Source of the DNA: DATFVA01 sp963811905 | GTDB taxonomy: Bacteria; Bacteroidota; Ignavibacteria; Ignavibacteriales; Ignavibacteriaceae | Direction of reading: 5' to 3' | NCBI GenBank assembly: GCA_963811905.1 | Contig: CAWETK010000010.1 | Coordinates: 1-64,000, forward strand | Length of the DNA stretch: 64,000 bases | Shown: positions 1 to 10,473 of the stretch, piece after piece | Layout: every line of letters starts with the position of its first letter | Numbering within the stretch: position 1 is the stretch's first letter | Translations under genes and position numbers: made by a program | The notes under the pieces: model-generated | Database searches by the model: none | What the model was told of the DNA's origin: nothing | The model's input: only the letters and a program-made list of their open reading frames with translations

Positions 1-435
1 AATGAAATAAATGCTTTTACAACTGCTTTACTGGTCGATACAACAAATGGGTTGAGTAAATCTGCAGGTAAGTATAAAAGCAGGGATATTTCCGGATATC
101 TTAAAAATCTAAGCGATCTACTGAAGTCAAGAGGCAGGAATGTAGAGGGTAATAAAAACGAACTGATCCCGACAGAATACCTTCTTTATCAGAATTACCC
201 CAATCCATTTAACCCTGTAACAACGATAAAATATGCTATAACGAAAGTGTCGAATGTAGAATTAAAGATATTTAATATACTTGGGCAGGAAGTTAAAACT
301 CTGGTAAATGAAACAAAGAATCCCGGGTATTATGAGGTACAGTTTAATGCGGGTAATTTTGCCAGCGGTGTATATTTATACAGGTTGAAAGCGGGAGAGT
401 ATGTTAAAACGAATAAAATAGTATTACTCAAATAG
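1..435 (+). CDS. C-terminal end of a T9SS-secreted protein (partial)
   Basis: The frame is open from base 1 to a TAG at 433-435, so this is the last ~144 residues of a gene that begins before the window. After a lysine-rich linker comes a typical type IX secretion C-terminal sorting domain: NYPNPFNP near codon 65, then a compact beta sandwich with FNILGQEV and SGVYLYRL, ending in KIVLLK. This domain directs export across the outer membrane and is usually cleaved on surface attachment or release. The functional part lies upstream, so the protein's role is unknown. A TTG at 52 could serve as a start but falls mid-domain-linker and is not convincing. The hairpin at 516-542 probably ends the transcript. 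Confidence 0.85.
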   Translation, partial: NEINAFTTALLVDTTNGLSKSAGKYKSRDISGYLKNLSDLLKSRGRNVEGNKNELIPTEYLLYQNYPNPFNPVTTIKYAITKVSNVELKIFNILGQEVKTLVNETKNPGYYEVQFNAGNFASGVYLYRLKAGEYVKTNKIVLLK

Positions 436-515
436 TGCCATTTGTCGCCTCAGAAAAGGTTAAATTAAAAAGAAATCTGAGGAGACTGATGAAAATAAAG
501 AAACGAGAGCAATTA

Positions 516-550
516 AAAAGCCCGGTCATTAGCCGGGCTTTTACTTTTTT
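516..550. terminator. Bidirectional intrinsic terminator
   Basis: A perfect 10-bp stem, AAAAGCCCGG (516-525) pairing with CCGGGCTTTT (533-542) around a 7-nt loop, has T-rich sequence on the plus side and an A-rich flank on the other. It lies between the T9SS gene (plus) and rseP (minus), whose 3' ends converge, so it can serve both. Confidence 0.85.
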
Positions 551-559
551 ATGAGCTTA

Positions 560-1916
560 TTAAAGATTTACTATATCGTTATAAATAATAAATGCCATCA
601 GAAGTAAGAGAATGACGAAGCCGGTATTCTGGATTGCAACCTTTACTTTGATTGGAATTTCACGTTTGGTGATTCCTTCAATCAGAATAATTATAAGATG
701 GCCTCCATCCAGTACCGGGAAGGGCATAATATTTATAATCGCAAGACTAAGGCTTAAGAGTGCGAGGAAGAAAAGGAAATTCAGGAAGCCTGAGTCGGCT
801 GATTTAGCGGCAAGCTGAGCAATTTTAACAGGACCACCGAATGCCTTTCCAAATGCAATTTGACCTCCGATTACCTTTCCGACCATTGAGAAAGTAAGAT
901 CAGTTACCCTGATTATATCCATCCAACCGTAATAAAAAGATTCGAAGAATCCGTATGTCTGGAATTTAACCGGAGCATCTGGGTTGGTAACAAGTCCCAC
1001 ACCGATCAATCCCTTTTCATCGGGTGTCACCGACTAATTGAACAGTATCCCGTCCTCTTTCCACCACAAGGGGCATTGTCGTATTTTTATGGCTGGATAT
1101 AATATCAATAGTCTGCTGTACGCTGTATATTTTCTTCCCGTTCAGATCGAGGAATACATCACCTTGTTTAATACCCGCTTTCTCTGCCGGTGAATCTTTG
1201 GTAACTTCACCTATTGCCGGCTGGAATCCTGCCGGTATTAAGAATCGTTCGCCAGTTTCATTTTCAGGTATAACTTTTCTCGGGATTGTAATATCTTCAA
1301 TTTTATTATCCCTGCTTAACCTTACATCCACATCCTGGCCGATTGTATTTACAAATACATCCTGCCTGATATCATCCCAGTTCTCAACAGGTTTTCCATT
1401 AATGGCAAGGATTTTATCATTAGCCTGGAATCCAAGCGAATCAACTACGGTTCCCGGTTCAACATAGCCTATTTTCGTCGTGGTAATAACCTGTTTTCCC
1501 TGGAAGAAATTTACTCCCCAGAAAATTAAGAGTGCAAGGATAAGATTCATTATCACGCCCGCAGTAATAACTATTATTTTTTTCCATGCGGGTTTTGCCC
1601 GGAATTCATACGGCTGGGGTTCTTTATCTGCAAATTCAGTATCGAAACTCTCATCAACCATTCCGGCTATTTTAACGTAGCCTCCAAGGGGGAGGAGACA
1701 GAGACGGTAATCAGTGTTTCCCTGCCCGTCAAAATCTTTCGGCAGTTCCCCGAAGGAAAACCCGGAAATCCGGTTCCACCCGAATAACCTCTTGCCGAAT
1801 CCAATTGCAAAAACGTCGGCACGCATACCGGTCAGTTTGGCTGCAGCGAAATGACCGAATTCATGCACAAAGACAAGAATGCCAATCGTTATCGCAAAAT
1901 AAATTACATACTCCAT
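560..1916 (-). CDS. rseP: RIP metalloprotease RseP (site-2 protease), one frameshift
   Basis: Membrane-embedded zinc protease that cleaves transmembrane anti-sigma factors and signal peptide remnants. The N-terminal part (1916 down to 1017) holds the HEFGH zinc motif in the first membrane helix and two PDZ regions. The C-terminal part (1030 down to 560) holds the LDGGH motif that gives the third zinc ligand. The two parts are in different frames: around 1033 the reading goes ...DTVQL then needs SVTPDEKG, which is restored by removing one base. The rejoined ~450-residue product has the usual family length. dxr lies just upstream on the same strand, a common pairing in this phylum and in others. 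Because the protein is normally essential, an assembly indel is more likely than a real break. Confidence 0.9.
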
Positions 1917-1992
1917 TAATCGGGTTTCTCCTATTGTTTCAAATTCAATTGAATATTAGATGCACATAAGCAAAAATTGTTCCTCTCCATTT

Positions 1993-3135
1993 CTATAAGA
2001 GGTTTGCAACATATTCTCTTGTTTGCCTGTCCTGTGCAATAATTGTTTCGAGTTCCGGGTGTTTGTGATTATCAAAATGATCAAGAGCGTTGCAAATAAG
2101 AGCAGGAATATCGGAAAATTTTATCTCTTTTTTAAGGAATTTATCCACGGCCACTTCATTTGCCGCATTCAGAATACAGGGTGCTGTGCCTCCGGATTCA
2201 AGGGATGAGTATGCGAGTTTAAGGCACTCAAACTTCTTCATATCCGGCTCAAAAAATGTTAAGCTGGAAATTTCTGCTAAATTTGCTCTCGGCAGATCAT
2301 TCTGCAGTCTCTCCGGATAAGTTAATGCATACTGTATAGGAAGTTTCATATCCGGCAATCCCATCTGGGCTTTAACCGAACCATCAACAAACTGGACCAT
2401 CGAATGAATAATTGACTGCGGGTGAATTACAACATCAATATTCTCTTCAGGCAGGTTAAAAAGCCAGTGTGCTTCTATTACCTCCAGTCCTTTATTCATC
2501 ATTGTAGCCGAATCAATAGTAATCTTATTTCCCATTTTCCAGTTAGGGTGATTAAGGGCTTCTTCCACGGTTACTGCGTTAAAATCATTCTTGTTCAGTT
2601 CCCTGAAAGGTCCGCCGGATGCTGTTAATATAAGCTTTTCAACTTCGGCAGGACGTTCTCCCGTCATACACTGGAATATTGCGCTATGTTCTGAATCCAC
2701 AGGTATAATTTCGGCACTGTATTTTTCTGCAAGGTTATTTACAAGTTCACCAGCCACAACGAGAGTCTCTTTATTTGCAAGTGCAATTCTTTTTCCGCGT
2801 CTGATCGCCTCGATAGTGGGGATGAGTCCTGCAAAACCAACCATAGCGCCTATCAGTATATCATAATCCAGGTTAGAAGCAGCATAATGCAGTCCTTCTT
2901 CGCCTGATAACACCCTGGTCCGGCTTCCTATTCTTCGTTCCAGTTCAGCTGCAAGTTCCCTGCTCTTTACCACTACAAAGGGAGGATTGAATTCATTTAT
3001 CTGTGGTTCGAGCAGGTCTATGCGTGTATTAACTGTTAATGCAGCGATCCTGAATTTATCAGGAAAATTTCTGATAACATTTAAAGCATTTATACCGATT
3101 GAGCCTGTAGAGCCGAGAATTAATATATTTTTCAT
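1993..3135 (-). CDS. dxr: 1-deoxy-D-xylulose 5-phosphate reductoisomerase
   Basis: Second enzyme of the MEP isoprenoid pathway: NADPH-dependent rearrangement and reduction of DXP to MEP in the cytoplasm, using a divalent metal. The 380-residue protein is full length. It starts with a Rossmann motif (GSTGSIG, residues 8-14), contains VDSEHSAIFQC with the metal-binding Asp and Glu, the ASGGPFR loop that closes over the substrate, and a C-terminal alpha-helical domain (NAANEVAV). It is read with rseP, 76 bp apart. A second MEP enzyme, ispG, lies in this window at 26.1-28.1 kb, so the organism uses this route. Confidence 0.96.
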   Translation of the reverse strand: MKNILILGSTGSIGINALNVIRNFPDKFRIAALTVNTRIDLLEPQINEFNPPFVVVKSRELAAELERRIGSRTRVLSGEEGLHYAASNLDYDILIGAMVGFAGLIPTIEAIRRGKRIALANKETLVVAGELVNNLAEKYSAEIIPVDSEHSAIFQCMTGERPAEVEKLILTASGGPFRELNKNDFNAVTVEEALNHPNWKMGNKITIDSATMMNKGLEVIEAHWLFNLPEENIDVVIHPQSIIHSMVQFVDGSVKAQMGLPDMKLPIQYALTYPERLQNDLPRANLAEISSLTFFEPDMKKFECLKLAYSSLESGGTAPCILNAANEVAVDKFLKKEIKFSDIPALICNALDHFDNHKHPELETIIAQDRQTREYVANLL

Positions 3136-3371
3136 TCTAACTATTTAAAAACAGACATTAAAAGTAACTAAGTACGCCTTTTATAGCAATGTATTTCCCT
3201 CTCTTTGCCTGAAAATTAAACAGAACAGAGAACGGCACTTTTTGCCGGTTTAAATCACTACTTAAAAAGTTAAACTATAAGAAGTATTCAACGTGTGATG
3301 ATTTTATCACTATCCTTGTTTAGTTTTAAACACGGATGACAACTAAATAATTCACTTTTCAGAGGAGGTTT

Positions 3372-4503
3372 ATGAAACTGTACAAAACTTTACTTTCAGT
3401 ACTGTTTTTGCTTCTGTTTATTTCAGAAAGTTATTCACTGCCCAGGTATGCTCTCAGTATGGGCGGTACCTGCGCCGATTGTCATGTTAATCCTACCGGG
3501 GGACTTATGAGAAATTCCGGCGGGTGGACGTTCGGGAAGAATGTACTTCCAATGGAAAGACCGAGTAAAGAATTCCCTATGAGCGATAAACTAAATGAAA
3601 ATATTCAGTTCGGACTGGATTTCAGGGGGAACGGACTGCTTTATATGACCGATTCAACTAAAAGAATTGATTTCCAGAGAATGACCGGTTCGGTCTATAC
3701 GAATGTCGATTTTTCCGAAAAAATAAGCGCTTTTGCCCGGTATGATTTTATATGGCAGATATGGGAGGCTTATGCGATAGCCCATATCCTTCCTAATGAC
3801 GGCTATATAAAAGGAGGAAGTTTTACACCTAATTACGGGATCAGGCTGGATGATCATACCGCTTATACGAGAGGCGGGGATCTCGGGCATCGTTACTCCC
3901 GGAGCTTCAAAAAGAGGATTGATCTTTGATCCGCGATATGTTGAAAGCGGGGTGGAGGTAGGACAGTATATTTCAGATTTTGCCCTGGTTACAGCCAGTG
4001 TAGGTAATTCACATTCACCAAGTGTGTTTGTAACGGATCCTACATATACTGCAAATCTTCTGCTGTACCCTACAGTTTCCGACGTAGCAGCTTTGATGCT
4101 CGGCGGCTCTGTTGCAATTTTCAAGCAGCAGACTTTCGTAGGTTCGTCCGTGAAATTCCCTGAGGTGCAGATGTATGGAGGGTATGCCGGCATTGGAATA
4201 GGCGACTTCACTCTTATGGGAGAGTACGATATCGCAAATAATTATGTGAAACAGGATTCCGCTTCTACAGCGCTGATGATTGAGGCTGCCTACAGGCTTG
4301 TTAAAGGCGTTGAGGCAGTTGTAAGATATGACCGTTTTGATCCGCTGACTTCAAGGGATAAAGACGATATCAGCCGACTGATAGTGGGCTTTGAATTTCA
4401 TCCGTATAGCTTTGTTGAAATTCGTCCCCAGTACCGCTTCCAGATGGAACATCCGTCGATTATGAATGATACTTTTCTGGTTCAGTTCCATTTATGGTAT
4501 TAG
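3372..4503 (+). CDS. Exported outer-membrane barrel-like protein with a single c-heme motif, one frameshift
   Basis: Residues 1-22 form a signal peptide. It is followed directly by CADCH (residues 34-38), a c-type heme attachment motif, in a context CxxCHxNPTGG often seen in small exported heme proteins. The remainder is rich in alternating aromatic/hydrophobic segments (for example RLIVGFEFHPYSFVEIRPQYRFQ) and ends in an aromatic FHLWY, as outer-membrane beta barrels do. The frame breaks near 3885-3900: ...RGGDLG must continue IVTPGASKRG in the next frame, one base being extra. Rejoined length is ~376 residues. A strong ribosome site (AGAGGAGG) precedes the ATG. No named family is recognised; a heme-bearing barrel suggests a role in electron transfer at the outer membrane, which is inference. 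A partial copy of its 3' end lies at 8531-8778. Confidence 0.75.
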
Positions 4504-4515
4504 GGTGTATTAAAT

Positions 4516-4542
4516 TATGCCGGATTTCTAAAATCCGGCATA
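4516..4542. terminator. Strong hairpin between convergent genes
   Basis: A perfect 12-bp stem, TATGCCGGATTT (4516-4527) with AAATCCGGCATA (4531-4542), has a 3-nt loop. It separates the barrel gene (plus) from the T9SS gene (minus). No clear U-tract follows on either strand, so it may end transcription imperfectly or protect 3' ends. Confidence 0.55.
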
Positions 4543-4597
4543 TAAAAGAACGTAGTCAATTAATTACTACGAAATTTGTCGTATTAATAAATTGTCG

Positions 4598-6300
4598 TTA
4601 TTTAACCAGCATCATTTTCTTTATGCCGGAAAATTCTCCAGCTTTAATTTGATAAATGTAAATTCCTGATGGAATATCAAAGGCATTGAATTCAACCGAA
4701 TGATAACCTTCAGATTGATTTTCGTTCACCAGTTCGGCTATTTCCTGTCCTAACATATTAAATACTTTAAGGGAGACATATCCCGCATCTTTCAGATTAT
4801 AATAAATGGAGGTAGTTGGGTTAAAAGGATTTGGATAATTCTGCTCAAGTTTATATTCTGCAGGTGTTATTGTCTCAGTTTGTTGAGCAATAATCTTATC
4901 AGGATAACCTCCCAGTACGTGAGCTGTTACAACATCAGATGGGTCTGAAGTATGATTTCCATTGTCAACAGCTTTTACCCTGTAATCCACATTATGTCCT
5001 GAAGTACACAATTGACCTATCGGACAATAGTCCTCGTCGGTATCCTCATACGACGTAGTGCTGGTTTGAGCCAGGAAAGGCCACCCACCCTGGTAAGCTT
5101 TCTCAATAATAAAGTTATTAATATCAGGTTCAACTTTTGTCCAGGTTAATTGTGGATGATCATTCCCACTCCTGGAAACTGCTAAATCAGGAGGAGGCAG
5201 TGGAATTGCATCATATTGCTTATATCTTATATAACTATTGGTATCATGCCTCCAGGTGATGAACAAATCATTCGAAACGGAGGAAAGTCCATAAGGATAA
5301 AAAATATAAGTAGCGTCTAAAGAAATTGGGGTTGACCAGTTCGAACCGTTAAATGATGTATAGACCAAACCATCATAACCTTGTCCATTAAAAATACCAC
5401 TATTGCATAACAAATGAATTTTATCATCGGAGGTTTTAGTAACTGAAATGTGTGAATCAAAATCCCCGATTGAAGTTGCAAGTTCTGTGGGTGAAGACCA
5501 GGTTGTCCCTGTAATAGATCTGGTTCTGTAATCAAGATCTAAACTGTTAGATACATATTGTTCATAAAACAAATAAACATAATCTCCTCTAACTAGTAAC
5601 CTTTCATACAGGGACTGATCTGAACCTGAAACTGCCGTTATTGGAGGTTGCCAGAAACTGCCGGATTTATCCCTGGTTCTTACATCTCTTTGATAATCCG
5701 CAACGTTATAACTAACTATCACTCTGCTAGATGAAACAGCGACAGATGGTTTGCCTCCGATTTCATATCCCCAATCTGTAACTTGTTTATATGCTCCCCA
5801 CTGTTGGGAAGGCTATTTGTATTCAAAAGATAATAATAGGTTTCGTAATCTGAGCCATTATCCTGAAGGGCATAAACAAGATGAACACCAACCTGATCCT
5901 GATTGATTGCATCTATTCCGTTGCAAGCATTTGATGTTGTTAATATATCACTCAATGGAATCCAGCTACCTCCGCCATCGGTTGAATATTTTCCTTTAAT
6001 ATAACCGCTGACTCTCCAAAATGTATATATATTATTATTCGAGCTGGTTATTGTTGGGAAATCACCATTCGTTTCTAACGTTGCTGTTTTAGATGCATCA
6101 ACGCTTCCTGATGAGCTTAATAAATAGTAAACGATGTTACCATTTGATCTTTTTATAAGTACTGGTATTCCGAAGGAATTTGAAGTTATATCCATTTTCT
6201 GCATATTCGGTTCATTAATTGAGGTAGTAACCGTCGAATTCCAGCCTTGACCAAAGGAGAAGGCTGAAAACAGAATAGATAATACAAGTAACTTTTTCAT
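4598..6300 (-). CDS. T9SS-secreted beta-propeller-like protein, one frameshift
   Basis: Starts at 6300 with a clear signal peptide (MKKLLVLSILFSAFSFGQ). The first ~160 residues and the following part read like sialidase/BNR-type propeller blades (repeated S-x-D-x-G-x-x-W and YTSFNG-x-NWS phrases), then a fibronectin III-like module, then a T9SS sorting domain with NYPNPFNP and a terminal KKMMLVK. The frame is broken near 5805-5815: after NTNSLP the continuation QQWGAYKQV...GGKPSVAVSSSR is in the next frame and leads straight into the downstream part. Rejoined length is ~566 residues. It is likely a surface or extracellular protein; ligand or substrate is unknown. It lies 15 bp downstream of the next T9SS gene, so the two probably form one transcript. 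Confidence 0.8.
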
Positions 6301-6315
6301 TACTTATTTATCCTT

Positions 6316-8053
6316 TCATTTTAATAAAATTGCTTTAATAGTTTTCTGGTAACTGCCTGCTGTCATTTTTATAAAATATATTCCTGAAGGCAGTTCCCTG
6401 TTGTAATTGTCTTTCCCATTCCAATTGACTTTGTGTTCTCCAGCGGGAAGTTCTTCTCTAAGCAACGATATTATTTCTTTCCCTAAAATATTATAGATTA
6501 TAATGGAAACATTTCCCCGACTGGCAAGGTTAAACTTAATATCTGTAAGAGGATTAAATGGGTTTGGATAATTCTGAAATAGCTCAAATCCATTTATAGA
6601 GTTATTAATATTTGTAACATTAGTTGCTGAATCAGGTTTATAAATCCTTGTTAAATATTCACCAAGATCAGGCCCAGGCTGCTCAATAACGTGCAAACTG
6701 GAAAGCAGGATGCACGGTTTCTGAATTTGAGATAACGTATCCATTAATGCGCCAAAGAAAATATTAAATTCTCCTGACGGGTATGCTTCATTTTGTTTAA
6801 TATAATAAACCTCATAAGTCTGATCATCTCTGCTGCCATTAAACTTCAGTATCAGAAAATAATCATCGATACAGATTGCAATTTCTTCAATGCCATCACC
6901 ATCAACATCTATTGCCTGCATAGTCCCGGCGTAAAACGATATCACTCCGATAAGATCAATTTTACCCACTGCCTGATAACTATTATCACCATCTGTTTCA
7001 AAAATTGTTATTCTTGTTGTTCCTATTCCATTATAGTAGGCATCCCCCAGTTCCCAGAATTCAGGTTTGCCATTTTTATCAATATCGTGAGACCACGTGT
7101 GTACGTAAGCGTGATAGGTTTCGACCATTCCCTGCCAGGTGTTTGCATATTGGTTATCGCCTTCATTTTCCAGCACATAAATATGTCCCTGTCCTGTTCC
7201 GAATACTAGATCAGTTTTCCCGTCAAGATCAAAATCCCCGATAGAAAAACCGGCATTTGCCCAGGGAGGATTCTCATTTGTGTCGAATCTGTAAACCGAA
7301 TCAAAATTATTAGTAATCGGGTTATATTCAAATATATTTACATTATGTGCAGAGAATGGTGCAAATGCCAAATCAGTAAATTCATCATTATCAAAATCAC
7401 CAGGTGTCATATCATTTAATTGTGTTGGAAAAGGATAAGGGTTAAAACCAAAATTGAATAATGTAGCAAGTGAAGTATCTGATTCTTTAGAGAAAAATCG
7501 TTCATCATACATCATTCCAAGCATTTGGACTTCTTTTTCTCTGTCGTTATCTATATCAAATATGTTTCTGCATATATATATTGAATCATACTGATAAATA
7601 GGTTCATAAATTCCCGAGCTTGCAATTTCATAAATGGTTACAGGCTCAAGGGAAGAATGTAAAAATTTTCTGGCGCCATACAACTCCTTTTTAGAATTAT
7701 TATTAACATCGTCAATCATCAGATGGGAAAATTCATAATTCGTTAAAGGCACTTCCTGCCAGAAACTGTACTTTTGGTAATAAAGAGTTGTGTCAATTGT
7801 TCTTAAGTCTATTATTGTGCTGTCGTAAGTTGGTGAGTGTTTTAATTCAGCATTAGCCGGTAGTTTGTAATCGTTTGTGTTTTTAACTAACGATTTTACC
7901 ATCTTGGTATTGAAGCTTGTATATACCTTTCTCAATTTCTGTAACTTTAATATCCTTTCTGCTTTTAAGCTGGTTTATTTTTTCTTGACGATCAGGAAAA
8001 AGAGATTGAGAAAAAGTTAAACCACTAAACACCAACAAATAAAAGTAGAACAA
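6316..8053 (-). CDS. T9SS-secreted FG-GAP/VCBS-repeat protein, N-terminal frameshift
   Basis: The main open frame (7935 down to 6316) encodes several FG-GAP-type calcium-binding blades, seen as repeated DxDxDGxxD or DFDNDxxxD motifs such as DIDNDREKE, DFDLDGKTD, DVDGDGIEE, followed by a T9SS sorting domain (NYPNPFNP ... KAILLK). It lacks a signal peptide. In the neighbouring frame from a TTG at 8053 there is one (MFYFYLLVFSGLTFSQ) followed by about 40 natural-looking residues ending ...YKLQYQDGKIVS just before a TAA at 7883-7885. A one-base shift near 7885-7930 would join the two. I therefore extend the gene to 8053. Function is probably extracellular binding or adhesion; the ligand is unknown. 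Confidence 0.72.
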
Positions 8054-8530
8054 CCATTAAGCAATCTATTTAGCATCTTTATTACCTGTAAAACTTTGTA
8101 TAAATAAGGAAAGAAATAATGTTTAATTTCTTTAAGCTATGTAAAACCGGTTGGGAAATAATTGAGAGTTGAATACTGCCTGTTAAAAGGCAGTTTGAGA
8201 AATGATTTTTTATATAATATAATCTCCCTGTAAGAAGCATACAGAATTAAATTGTTCGGTAAGAAAATGGCGAATTGAATAATAAAAAACAGCATATTTA
8301 CCCCCCCCCCGTAAAAAGGAGTAAATAATTTGAGCAGCCTTAATTAGTAACGTCCCCATACAATATTATAAATAATAAAAATTGTCTTAATTGGGTTACA
8401 GGAAATAAGCAATACGGTTACCCGTTTTAAAAGAACCCTATTTAAATTCAGTTCTAATTACGATAAATTACATTAAATGTCAAATTAACTTTTTGTGATT
8501 TGTTTTTTATAACAACGATAAGCGTGTATA
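8054..8530. other. Non-coding region
   Basis: No credible gene is seen. It holds a 7-bp hairpin (ACTGCCT 8175-8181 with AGGCAGT 8188-8194) and a run of ten C residues at 8301-8310. It may carry the promoter of the leftward T9SS genes. Confidence 0.5.
8301..8310. repeat. Run of ten cytosines
   Basis: A (C)10 homopolymer in very AT-rich non-coding DNA, about 250 bp upstream of the leftward FG-GAP gene. Such tracts can vary in length by slippage. Its exact length here is also hard to sequence reliably. Confidence 0.8.
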
Positions 8531-8778
8531 ATTCTGCTTTTACTGCGCTGATGATTGAGGCTGCCTACAGACTTGTTAAAGGCCTTGAGGCAGTTGTAAG
8601 ATACGACCGTTTTGATCCGCTGACTTCAAGAGATAATGATGATATCAGCAGACTGATAGTGGGCTTTGAATTTCATCCATACAGTTTCGTTGAAATTCGT
8701 CCCCAGTACCGCTTCCAGATGGAGCATCCATCGATTATGAATGATACTTTTTTGGTTCAGTTCCATTTATGGTATTAG
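8531..8778 (+). pseudogene. Duplicated 3' fragment of the heme-barrel gene
   Basis: This 248-bp stretch repeats the last 248 bp of the barrel gene (4256-4503) at a constant offset of 4275, with only scattered, mostly silent substitutions and no gap up to the stop codon. The encoded C-terminal ~79 residues are nearly identical (for example K to N at one Asp-rich site and V to L once). The 5' part of the gene, with signal peptide and heme motif, is absent, so it is not expressed as a functional protein by any visible start. Selection-like silent changes imply it once was, or arose from, a complete second copy. Confidence 0.88.
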
Positions 8779-9329
8779 AATTTTGCGAGATTGAAGAATT
8801 TGCGAATTAAGAGAATAGATTTGCGGAGAAGGAAATTGAGCAGAATTTGTGAACGATAAGAGCTGCAAGATTAAAAAGATTGTCAAGATCAGAAGATATG
8901 TGGTTGATAAACTCTGCAGGCTGGCGAGACAGTAAAATAGTGCTGAAATATTCAACTGGTTTGACAAAATGGCAGACTCAGTATTTATCTTGGGGAAGTA
9001 CCGTAGTTATGCCGTATTAGTGCCGTATTTGAACTCAAAATGAGACAGTGAGAAAAGCGCATAAAAACGCAGTTTTCGGCTGTTGAATAAACTTACAACT
9101 GACAAAATGTCAGTGTCTCAAATTGATTTAATCTGAATTATATACACTTCACCTCTATGATCCAAATTCTTAAAAAATCAACTTTCTAAATAAGTGTAGG
9201 CGTAGGTTGAGCTCCCGGGAATAAGTTCATTAAATTTATTAATCAGTAATTTATTCAATCCGTAAAATCCGCTCAAGCCGTAATTCCCCAATTCTTCGTA
9301 TTTTACATTTCAAAAAAACCAGGTAAATA
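8779..9329. other. Non-coding region upstream of the ferritin/VIT1 gene
   Basis: No credible gene is seen. It contains a small hairpin ACTGACA (9098-9104)/TGTCAGT (9108-9114) and two close copies of TGCCGTATT near 9009-9030. The 3' half presumably carries the promoter for the gene at 9330. Confidence 0.45.
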
Positions 9330-10439
9330 ATGGCAGAAAATCAATCGATACCGATCTGGAAGAGTCATCTTCAGGAAGAGATAGATGCGTCATATCTTTA
9401 TAAGATTCTTTCCGGGATGGAGCCTGACGAGAAACAGAGGGATATATATTCAAGACTATCATACATTGAACAAAAACATATGAAGGCCTGGCGGGATTTG
9501 CTGGTGAAGCATGGTGCAAAACTTAAGGAAGAAAAACCATCTTTCAAGGCACGGTCGCTTGTGTGGCTTTCGAATCGTTTTGGACCCTGGATACTTGCCA
9601 GGGCTTTAATGAATGAAGAAGCCGAGGAGGTCAGGTCGTATCTTAGTCTGCATAAAACAAGTTCAGATAAAGAAACAAAAGATATCGCGCTGCAGCTTGC
9701 GAAAGATTCCGCAGAGCATGCTAATAAGCTGATGGATATAAAAGGTACGACTGAAGAGCCGTGGCACCGATCGGAGTCGGGCGGTTTGCTTAGAAATGTT
9801 GTTTACGGATTTAACGACGGGCTTACGGCTAACTTTGGTCTTCTTGCAGGAGTAATAGGTGCAGCTGTTGCCCCGCATATAATATTAATATCAGGTATAT
9901 CAGGAATGATTGCCGATGCTCTCTCGATGGGTTCTTCGGGATATCTTGCAGCAATTAGTGAGAAGGAAGTATATGATCACGAACGGAAGATGGAAAAAGA
10001 AGAGATACTCCTTATGCCGGAACTTGAAACTGAAGAGTTAGCTCTTATTTACGAATCTAAAGGTATGGGCAAAGAAGACGCTGCTAATCTTGCGCTTGAA
10101 GTAATGAAAGATCCTGCGCAGGCGCTCGAAGAGAAGGTAAGGATAGAACTGGGCATCAACGAGGCAAATATGAGTCCTTTCCGTGAAGGATGGATAACAG
10201 GACTTGCTACTGCAATCGGCGCTCTGATTCCCGTCTTTCCGTTTTTCTTTTTTACAGGCAGTACAGCTATATGGACAGCTTTCACAATAGCTATGCTGGC
10301 ACATTTCGGCGTGGGGGCAGCGAGAAGCTTCTTTACGGGCAGGGGAATATTCCGCAGCGGATTCGATATGTTTGTAGTCGGGTTCGGAATAGCAGCAGCC
10401 GGCTACTTTATTGGAGAGTTCATCTCAAAATTCTTTTAG
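9330..10439 (+). CDS. Ferritin-like/VIT1 fusion, membrane-bound iron or manganese transporter (MbfA-like)
   Basis: Residues 1-~140 form a rubrerythrin/ferritin-like four-helix domain with acidic metal ligands (QEEIDASYLY near 15-25; YIEQKHMKAW with a Glu and His near 46-55; KDSAEHANK near 130). Residues ~145-369 form a VIT1/CCC1-type membrane domain (GFNDGLTANFGLLAG, then several hydrophobic helices, with an acidic cytoplasmic segment between helices 2 and 3). In known MbfA proteins this arrangement exports iron from the cytoplasm and protects against iron and peroxide stress; the same role is inferred here. Length, 369 residues, suits the family. ATG at 9330 follows a short AGGT element. It appears to stand alone, convergent with ppc. 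Confidence 0.87.
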   Translation: MAENQSIPIWKSHLQEEIDASYLYKILSGMEPDEKQRDIYSRLSYIEQKHMKAWRDLLVKHGAKLKEEKPSFKARSLVWLSNRFGPWILARALMNEEAEEVRSYLSLHKTSSDKETKDIALQLAKDSAEHANKLMDIKGTTEEPWHRSESGGLLRNVVYGFNDGLTANFGLLAGVIGAAVAPHIILISGISGMIADALSMGSSGYLAAISEKEVYDHERKMEKEEILLMPELETEELALIYESKGMGKEDAANLALEVMKDPAQALEEKVRIELGINEANMSPFREGWITGLATAIGALIPVFPFFFFTGSTAIWTAFTIAMLAHFGVGAARSFFTGRGIFRSGFDMFVVGFGIAAAGYFIGEFISKFF

Positions 10440-10473
10440 GAAAACCGACTCTTCAGGGTCTACCACTTTGGGG

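Noticed and set aside
1017..1040. Programmed ribosomal frameshift in rseP
   Set aside because: No slippery heptamer or downstream pseudoknot is evident; the shift is simply one extra base. Similar breaks in several unrelated genes at the window ends point to sequence errors.
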